A stretch of 37,500 nt of DNA from positions 1,252,090 through 1,289,589 of the forward strand of contig RPFO01000225.1 of the NCBI GenBank assembly GCA_009746045.1, in the 5' to 3' direction. The notes below the pieces were generated by a model. That model was not told where the DNA came from and made no database searches. It was given only the letters and a program-made list of their open reading frames with translations. This document shows positions 21,401-30,400 of the stretch, in pieces. The stretch comes from Mesostigma viride (Eukaryota > Streptophyta > Mesostigmatophyceae > Mesostigmatales > Mesostigmataceae). Positions within the stretch are counted from its first letter, which is position 1; each line of letters begins with the position of its first letter. The position numbers and the translations under genes were made by a program.

Positions 21401-24400
21401 CAGGGGGATGGTTTATGCGCAGGGGTGAGGAGGATGGTTTATGCGCAGGGGTGAGGGGGATGGTTTGTGCGCAGGGGTGAGGGGGATGGTTTATGCGCAG
21501 GGGTGAGGGGGATGGTTTATGCGCAGGGGTGAGGGGGATGGTTTATGTGCAGGGGTGAGGGGGATGGTTTGTGCGCAGGGGTGAGGGGGATGGTTTATGC
21601 GCAGGGGTGAGGGGGATGGTTTATGCGCAGGGGTGAGGGGGATGGTTTATGCGCAGGGGTGAGGGGGATGGTTTATGCGCAGGGGTGAGGGGGATGGTTT
21701 ATGCGCAGGGGTGAGGGGGATGGTTTATGCGCAGGGGTGAGGGGGATGGTTTATGCGCAGGGGTGAGGGGGATGGTTTATGCGCAGGGGTGAGGGGGATG
21801 GTTTATGCGCAGGGGTGAGGGGGATGGTTTATGCGCAGGGGTGAGGGGGATGGTTTATGCGCAGGGGTGAGGGGGATGGTTTATGCGCAGGGGTGAGGGG
21901 GATAGTTTATGCGCAGGGGTGAGGGGGATGGTTTATGCGCAGGGGTGAGGGGATGGTTTATGCGCAGGGGTGAGGGGGATGGTTTGTGTGCCGGGGTGAG
22001 GGGATGGTTTGTGCGCAGGGGTGAGGGGGATGGTTTATGCGCAGGGGTGAGGGGGATGGTTTATGCGCAGGGGTGAGGGGGATGGTTTATGCGCAGGGGT
22101 GAGGGGGATGGTTTGTGCGCAGGGGTGAGGGGGATGGTTTATGTGCAGGGGTGAGGGGGATGGTTTATGCGCAGGGGTGAGGGGGATGGTTTATGCGCAG
22201 GGGTGAGGGGGATGGTTTATGCGCAGGGGTGAGGGGGATGGTTTGTGCGCAGGGGTGAGGGGGATGGTTTATGCGCAGGGGTGAGGGGGATGGTTTATGC
22301 GCAGGGGTGAGGGGATGGTTTATGCGCAGGGGTGAGGGGGATGGTTTATGCGCAGGGGTGAGGGGGATGGTTTATGCGCAGGGGTGAGGGGGATGGTTTA
22401 TGCGCAGGGGTGAGGGGATGGTTTATGCGCAGGGGTGAGGGGGATGGTTTGTGCGCAGGGGTGAGGGGGATGGTTTATGCGCAGGGGTGAGGGGGTAGTT
22501 TATGTGCAGGGGTGAGGGGGATGGTTTATGCGCAGGGGTGAGGGGGATAGTTTATGCGCAGGGGTGAGGGGGATGGTTTATGCGCAGGGGTGAGGGGGAT
22601 GGTTTATGCGCAGGGGTGAGGGGATGGTTTATGCGCAGGGGTGAGGGGGATGGTTTATGCGCAGGGGTGAGGGGGGTAGTTTATGTGCAGGGGTGAGGGG
22701 GATGGTTTATGCGCAGGGGTGAGGGGGATGGTTTGTGCGCAGGGGTGAGGGGATGGTTTATGCGCAGGGGTGAGGGGGATGGTTTATGCGCAGGGGTGAG
22801 GGGGATGGTTTATGCGCAGGGGGATGGTTTATGCGCAGGGGTGAGGGGGATGGTTTATGCGCAGGGGTGAGGGGGATGGTTTATGCGCAGGGGTGAGGGG
22901 GATAGTTTATGCGCAGGGGTGAGGGGGATGGTTTATGCGCAGGGGTGAGGGGATGGTTTGTGCGCAGGGGTGAGGGGGATGGTTTATGCGCAGGGGTGAG
23001 GGGGATGGTTTATGCGCAGGGGTGAGGGGGATGGTTTATGTGCAGGGGTGAGGGGGATGGTTTGTGCGCAGGGGTGAGGGGGATGGTTTATGCGCAGGGG
23101 TGAGGGGGATGGTTTATGCGCAGGGGTGAGGGGGATGGTTTATGCGCAGGGGTGAGGGGGATGGTTTATGCGCAGGGGTGAGGGGGATGGTTTATGCGCA
23201 GGGGTGAGGGGGATGGTTTATGCGCAGGGGTGAGGGGGATGGTTTGTGCGCAGGGGTGAGGGGGATGGTTTATGCGCAGGGGTGAGGGGGATGGTTTATG
23301 CGCAGGGGTGAGGGGGATGGTTTATGCGCAGGGGTGAGGGGGATGGTTTATGCGCAGGGGTGAGGGGGATGGTTTATGCGCAGGGGTGAGGGGGATGGTT
23401 TATGCGCAGGGTGAGGGGGATGGTTTATGCGCAGGGGTGAGGGGATGGTTTATGCGCAGGGGTGAGGGGGATGGTTTATGCGCAGGGTGAGGGGGATGGT
23501 TTATGCGCAGGGGTGAGGGGGATGGTTTATGCGCAGGGGTGAGGGGGATGGTTTGTGCGCAGGGGTGAGGGGGATGGTTTATGCGCAGGGGTGAGGGGGA
23601 TGGTTTATGCGCAGGGGTGAGGGGGATGGTTTGTGCGCAGGGGTGAGGGGGATGGTTTATGCGCAGGGTGAGGGGGATGGTTTATGCGCAGGGGTGAGGG
23701 GGATGGTTTATGCGCAGGGGTGAGGGGGATGGTTTATGCGCAGGGGTGAGGGGGATGGTTTATGTGCAGGGGTGAGGGGGATGGTTTATGCGCAGGGTGA
23801 GGGGGATGGTTTATGCGCAGGGGTGAGGGGGATGGTTTATGCGCAGGGGTGAGGGGGATGGTTTATGCGCAGGGGTGAGGGGGTAGTTTATGCGCAGGGG
23901 TGAGGGGGATGGTTTATGCGCAGGGGTGAGGGGGATGGTTTATGCGCAGGGGTGCGGGGGATGGTTTATGTGCAGGGGTGAGGGGGATGGTTTGTGCGCA
24001 GGGGTGAGGGGGATGGTTTATGCGCAGGGGTGAGGGGGTAGTTTATGCGCAGGGGTGAGGGGGATGGTTTATGCGCAGGGGTGAGGGGGATGGTTTATGC
24101 GCAGGGGTGAGGGGGATGGTTTATGCGCAGGGGTGAGGGGGATGGTTTGTGCGCAGGGGTGAGGGGGATGGTTTATGCGCAGGGGTGAGGGGGATGGTTT
24201 GTGCGCAGGGGGATGGTTTGTGCGCAGGGGTGAGGGGGATGGTTTATGCGCAGGGGTGAGGGGATGGTTTATGCGCAGGGGTGAGGGGGATGGTTTGTGC
24301 GCAGGGGTGAGGGGGATGGTTTATGCGCAGGAGTGAGGGGGATGGTTTATGCGCAGGGGTGAGGGGGGTAGTTTATGCGCAGGGGTGAGGGGGATGGTTT

Positions 24401-27400
24401 ATGCGCAGGGGTGAGGGGGATGGTTTATGCGCAGGGGTGAGGGGGATGGTTTATGTGCAGGGGTGAGGGGGATGGTTTGTGCGCAGGGGTGAGGGGGATG
24501 GTTTATGCGCAGGGGTGAGGGGGTAGTTTATGCGCAGGGGTGAGGGGGATGGTTTATGCGCAGGGGTGAGGGGGATGGTTTATGCGCAGGGGTGAGGGGG
24601 ATGGTTTATGCGCAGGGGTGAGGGGGATGGTTTATGCGCAGGGGTGAGGGGGATGGTTTGTGTGCAGGGGTGAGGGGGATGGTTTATGCGCAGGGGTGAG
24701 GGGGATGGTTTATGCGCAGGGGTGAGGGGATGGTTTATGCGCAGGGGTGAGGGGGATGGTTTGTGCGCAGGGGTGAGGGGGATGGTTTATGCGCAGGGGT
24801 GAGGGGGATGGTTTATGCGCAGGGGTGAGGGGGGTAGTTTATGCGCAGGGGTGAGGGGGATGGTTTATGCGCAGGGGTGAGGGGGATGGTTTATGCGCAG
24901 GGGTGAGGGGGATGGTTTGTGCGCAGGGGTGAGGGGGATGGTTTATGCGCAGGGGTGAGGGGGATGGTTTGTGCGCAGGGGTGAGGGGGATGGTTTATGC
25001 GCAGGGGTGAGGGGGATGGTTTATGCGCAGGGGTGAGGGGGATGGTTTATGCGCAGGGGTGAGGGGGATGGTTTGTGCGCAGGGGTGAGGGGGATGGTTT
25101 GTGCGCAGGGGTGAGGGGGATGGTTTGTGCGCAGGGGTGAGGGGGATGGTTTGTGTGCAGGGGTGAGGGGGATGGTTTATGCGCAGGGGTGAGGGGGATG
25201 GTTTATGCGCAGGGGTGAGGGGGATGGTTTATGCGCAGGGGTGAGGGGGATGGTTTATGCGCAGGGGTGAGGGGGATGGTTTATGCGCAGGGGTGAGGGG
25301 GATGGTTTATGCGCAGGGGTGAGGGGGATGGTTTATGCGCAGGGGTGAGGGGGATGGTTTATGCGCAGGGGTGAGGGGGTAGTTTATGTGCAGGGGTGAG
25401 GGGGATGGTTTATGCGCAGGGGTGAGGGGGATAGTTTATGCGCAGGGGTGAGGGGGATGGTTTATGCGCAGGGGTGAGGGGGATGGTTTATGCGCAGGGG
25501 TGAGGGGGATGGTTTATGCGCAGGGGTGAGGGGGATGGTTTATGCGCAGGGGTGAGGGGGATGGTTTGTGCGCAGGGGTGAGGGGGATGGTTTATGCGCA
25601 GGGGTGAGGGGGATGGTTTATGTGCAGGGGTGAGGGGGTTGGTTTATGCGCAGGGGTGAGGGGGGTAGTTTATGCGCAGGGGTGAGGGGGATTTTGCTTG
25701 CTTGTGTAAGCATCATAAACAGTTTACTCGCAGGCCCGCCTACCGCACAGGAATGTCACGTTGTTGTGTTTGTCGGTGGTTTGCCTCTTGATAGAGGCAC
25801 AGGGACGTGTGGAAATATTTTGCCCACCTCGTCCCTAAGGGGGGGATTCATTCTGCACTTGGATGCCTTTCCCCATCTCGCGCAAGCGCGCCCATTGCCG
25901 AGTGCACGCCTGCGAGTGCGTACCAGGCGTTGGTGGGGCACCACACCACGTTTTGTTGCTGGCATCTGCCACACCACGGTGTGTTGCTGGCATCTGGCAC
26001 ACCACGTTTTGTTGCTGGCATCTGGCAAACCACGGTTTGTTGCTGGCATCTGGCACACACGGTTTGTTGCTGGCATCTGGCAAACAACGCTTTGTTGCTG
26101 GCATCTGGCACACCACAATTTTTTGCTGGCATCTGGCACACACGGCTTGTTGCTGGCATCTGGCACATCACGGGTTAAACCCTACACCCCCCCCCCCACG
26201 TTTAAGATTGGGGTCCGGCCAACCCAGGGCTGCGATCTTAAACCTAAAATCAAATCCAGGGTTGACGATCTTAAACCTGAGAAGATCTTAAACCTGAGGG
26301 GGCGCGGCGCGGCGCGCCCCGCCGGAGCCCGCCAATAATTGATGCATGAGTCCTGCAGTGTAAGCCATGATTGGAAGTTTTTGACATTAATAACAACACC
26401 GCCAATAAATAATAACGCACGCGGAAGCAAGAAGCCTCCAGGGTGGGAGGGAGGGGAAAGAAACAATTGCGGATCATTGCCTGCCTAGCTTGCTTAAGCC
26501 ATGGCCCGCCGACACACAAGCTGACATCATCCTAAATTAATTAACACCGGCATGCGTCACACACCGGCCTGAACAGTGCTGAAAACGCCACTACAAACAG
26601 CGTGGCCACGCACCCCCAGGCTAGTGCGTTAACCGTACAGGTAGTTGTACAAGGTTCCCAAGACTGACAAACATAAAACGCGCCCATCGACCCCTTGGGC
26701 CGGTCCGAATCCACTTTACAATAATTAATCACGACTCACTAAATAACCCAAATCAGCCAAAGATTCGGTAAGCAACCAGCCGACCCTACAGGTCCCCACC
26801 TAACCTCAGCTGGTGCAACCAAACACGAATCTTTGCAAGTGAAGTCGTATAAAACCTACAATTAATTTTCTCGGACCGCTAATTAATAGCCACCGACCCT
26901 TATAAACAACCGGGTCATCCAAGGAAAATTCGGGCGAGCAGGAAACCCTTTGTACAAATCGAATTAGTCAGCCCATGTCGCAGACAGCCTTCCACATCCA
27001 GGCCAAGGCATGGCGGCCTTATCTTTCCCGCATGCGTTAATTAAACTATATTCAGAGAAAACCGATTAAGATCACTCAGCTCCCAAGAAGACCAGCATTT
27101 GATTGAATACAATAAGTGGAGCCCTGCCACAAATGCAGCAGTTAACAGTGGCCTTAAGGTTTCTCAATCCGCACGCGGAAGCAAGAAGCCTCCACCCAAT
27201 TACCCCCCCTGGCGCCAACCCCATTGCGCCGATTAAACTCATGACCACCGTGCGCGAAAGAGCGTGTCGCAACATCTTAAATGGCGACTCAGCCCGCGCT
27301 AGGCTATATTAACCCCCGCAGGGGCCCGCTGGTTACAATGCGACACAAGCCGGTGACCACCCCAAAAGCAAGCCCTCAAAAAGAGCCAGCATTTCGCAAT

Positions 27401-30400
27401 TCCGGAACCGTCCAAAAAGGAAAGAGGTTTTACGACACCATAATAGACTGAGCCGCGCAGCAGGTGCTGAGACGAAAAGGAACGACAAAGGTCTGGCGTA
27501 GCCTCGCCTCCCTGAGACGCCCTCCCCAACTCGAGTCTCGCAATAGGGAAATTTCTAGCTTCGGAGCGCAACTCTCGCGCGGCTCCTATTGTCCCCAACC
27601 ACCCCTCCTCGGCAGGGGCAGCTGGACAACTGACCTGCCGCCACAAAAAATATTTTATGACAAAAAAAGTCGTTGCTGACAGGATCCTGGTTCGGGACCT
27701 TTTGAGTCCAGGTCACGTCCCACGCACCATCGCAAGGTGGCAAGCCTGCGATGTGACACTAGAGCTGTTTTAGAAACTTATAAACAGCTCCGCCGAAGCT
27801 GGCCAAACCGCCGGAGTAGCGCCCCATCCTTCGCCCATGTCAAAAAGACCCGCAGCCGGGGAAAACGACATGGGGGTAAATTTAAATTTTCTTTCCGTTG
27901 CACGACCAACTATACTATGCTTGGTCGAACAACTTAGCGGTTGTGCCACCATCTGCCTCGGCTACAAGACAGATGCAACCCGCGCTAGAATGTGCAATTT
28001 TGCACAGGCGGCCATTGCCGCCATTGTGAAAGAAACAATTGCGGATCATTGCCTGCCTAGCTTGCTTAAGGCATGGCCCGCCGACACACAAGCTGACATC
28101 ATCCTAAATTAATTAACACCGGCATGCGTCACACACCGGCCTGAACAGTGCTGAAAACGCCACTACAAACAGCGTGGCCACGCACCCCCAGGCTAGTGCG
28201 TTAACCGTACAGGTAGTTGTACAAGGTTCCCAAGACTGACAAACATAAAACGCGCCCATCGACCCCTTGGGCCGGTCCGAATCCACTTTACAATAATTAA
28301 TCACGACTCACTAAATAACCTAAATCAGCCAAAGATTCGGTAAGCAACCAGCCGACCCTACAGGTCCCCACCTAACCTCAGCTGGTGCAACCAAACACGA
28401 ATCTTTGCAAGTGAAGTCGTATAAAACCTACAATTAATTTTCTCGGACCGCTAATTAATAGCCACCGACCCTTATAAACAACCGGGTCATCCAAGGAAAA
28501 TTCGGGCGAGCAGGAAACCCTTTGTACAAATCGAATTAGTCAGCCCATGTCGCAGACAGCCTTCCACATCCAGGCCAAGGCATGGCGGCCTTATCTTTCC
28601 CGCATGCGTTAATTAAACTATATTCAGAGAAAACCGAAAAAAAATCAATACCGTTGCTCGTGGTCTGTACACTGGGCACTGGCCGGAACTTGGCAGCTTT
28701 TTGTACCAACTTTAAGATCTTTTTGCCCAAAACCAGCCCTGCGATCTTAAACCTAAAATTTCAAAATCCAGGGGCTCATGATCTTAAACCTGAGAATCTT
28801 AAACGTGGGGGGGGGGGTGTAGGCCACCAGAGACCATGTGATGTGTGGGATTGAAGTGGCCTTCATTTGCATAGTTTGAAGTCGGGACAGACATGGGATT
28901 GGTTGACGAGAGACGGGCCATTCAAGGCCTGGTTTGGACACATATGTGGCAAGGGCATTTGCACAAGTCGCTTGGACGTGCTTGGCCGTGGACGTGCTGA
29001 CCGTGGATGTGTTTGCGTCGCTCTCCGTCCGGCGGTGTCTGCGCTAAGTCCTGCCTCGTTTCCTTTGCTTCGTGCCCACACTCGCTCCTTTGCCATCGAA
29101 CGTCAGAGAGGATGACCTCGCCGGTAGGAAATCCACCTCGCTGCCGCGTCTGCTCTTGGCCTCCCATGTCCCTGGTGGTCGCGACCTCACTCGTGTCCGA
29201 TGTGCCATGTCTCAGTTGTGTCCTCTGTGCCATGTCCCTTGTGGTGGCGTGGCCCCTGACCATGTGTCTGTCGTGACGTCGGGCAGCTTCGACATCACCA
29301 ACATGCGCTCCGGCTCGCGCGCCTACTTTCCCGGCGCGGCTGCAGGCTATGCCATTGGTGAGCGCTCGGACTCCAATACCAGTCGTAAATACCTCGTTTT
29401 GGCATTAGTTTTGGCTACACACCGTTAGGCAATAGTCGTCCTCACTGTATTGGCTCATGTGTGCTTGCTATCGTATGTGTGTGTCAAGTGCTTTGCAAGA
29501 TAACGTTGGGCGTTATTTTTGAACCTTCATGGGTGGGCCTGCGGCCCGCGTGCCTGCGTGTGCTGTGTGGGAGGGAGGCTGCCATCGGCCATGGCTAATT
29601 CTTGCGTTCGCATGACGCACCGCGTTGCTGTTTTGCCATTTGGCCCTGTTCTGGTGGGCGCCGTTTCTCATCTCGCGCCCCACTGTTGGGGCCGCCGGTG
29701 CTCGAAAGGGGGCATGCTTCCCTAGGCGGCTTCCCCGCACAGAACCAGATCGTCACCTGCCTGCGGGGCCCCGTCCGGCCATCCCTTGCACAGAAACGCT
29801 GGCTGCAAAGCATGTTGTCTCCATGTTGCCTGATAGTGGGCGTACGTAGTTGGTGCCGGCGCCTGTGCATGCAGTCTGTCTTCCATGACCAGCAGCCCCC
29901 AGTATTTGGTGGCATGCGTGATCTGGCTCATAGGTGTTCTCGTTCAATTCATTACATGTGGCCGCATCAACCACTGGCTTACATCTCCATCTGTGGGCTC
30001 TGTGGATCCTCATCTAGCCATAGGGGAGGCAGCTCTGTTGAAGGGGAATGGCAGCATGATGAGTCATATCTGCCCCTTCCCCTCCCTTCTTGCTTGTTTG
30101 TGCGCGTATGCTCTCCCTTCTCGCTTGTTTGTGCGCGTGTGTTGGTTATGGGTGGGTGGGTGGGTGGGTGGGTGGGTGGGTGGGTGGGTGGGTGGGTGGG
30201 TGGTGGGTGGGTGGGTGGGTGGGTGGGTGGGTGGGTGGGTGGGTGGGTGGGTGGGTGGGTGGGTGGGTGGGTGGGTGGGTGGGTGGGTGGGTGTGCGTGC
30301 CTATGTTGGTGGTGTCTGTGTCTCTGTCTGTGTGTGTTGCTGCCGCACATGCGCACGGATAATGCTCCTCCCAATGTGCACGTACCATACTGCTCTGCAC

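Larger units (their letters stand above)
26181..28823. mobile_element. 2.6-kb non-autonomous TIR element inside SPPL intron 11
   Basis: The ends 26181-26209 and 28795-28823 are perfect 29-bp inverted repeats: CCTACA, eleven C, then ACGTTTAAGATT at the left and the exact complement at the right. Just inside both ends, copies of GATCTTAAACCT (26232, 26268, 26285; 28743, 28780) occur in the same orientation. No transposase is encoded. A TA at each edge of the CACCC ends is compatible with a TA target duplication, but outer bases also pair, so the exact boundary is open. The interior is more AT-rich than the flanks, supporting an insertion. Superfamily not assigned. Confidence 0.75.

Noticed and set aside
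21078-25691. CRISPR array
   Set aside because: The 26-bp units are contiguous without unique spacers, and the context is a eukaryotic intron. The same applies to the 28-, 30- and 40-bp arrays.
26541-28304. Identical 63-residue minus-strand frame found twice (26541-26732 and 28113-28304)
   Set aside because: The duplication of the frame only reflects the 610-bp direct repeat; no independent coding evidence.
26456-28637. LTR retrotransposon
   Set aside because: The two 610-bp direct repeats lack TG...CA ends, no primer-binding site or polypurine tract is seen, and the middle has no gag, protease or reverse transcriptase.
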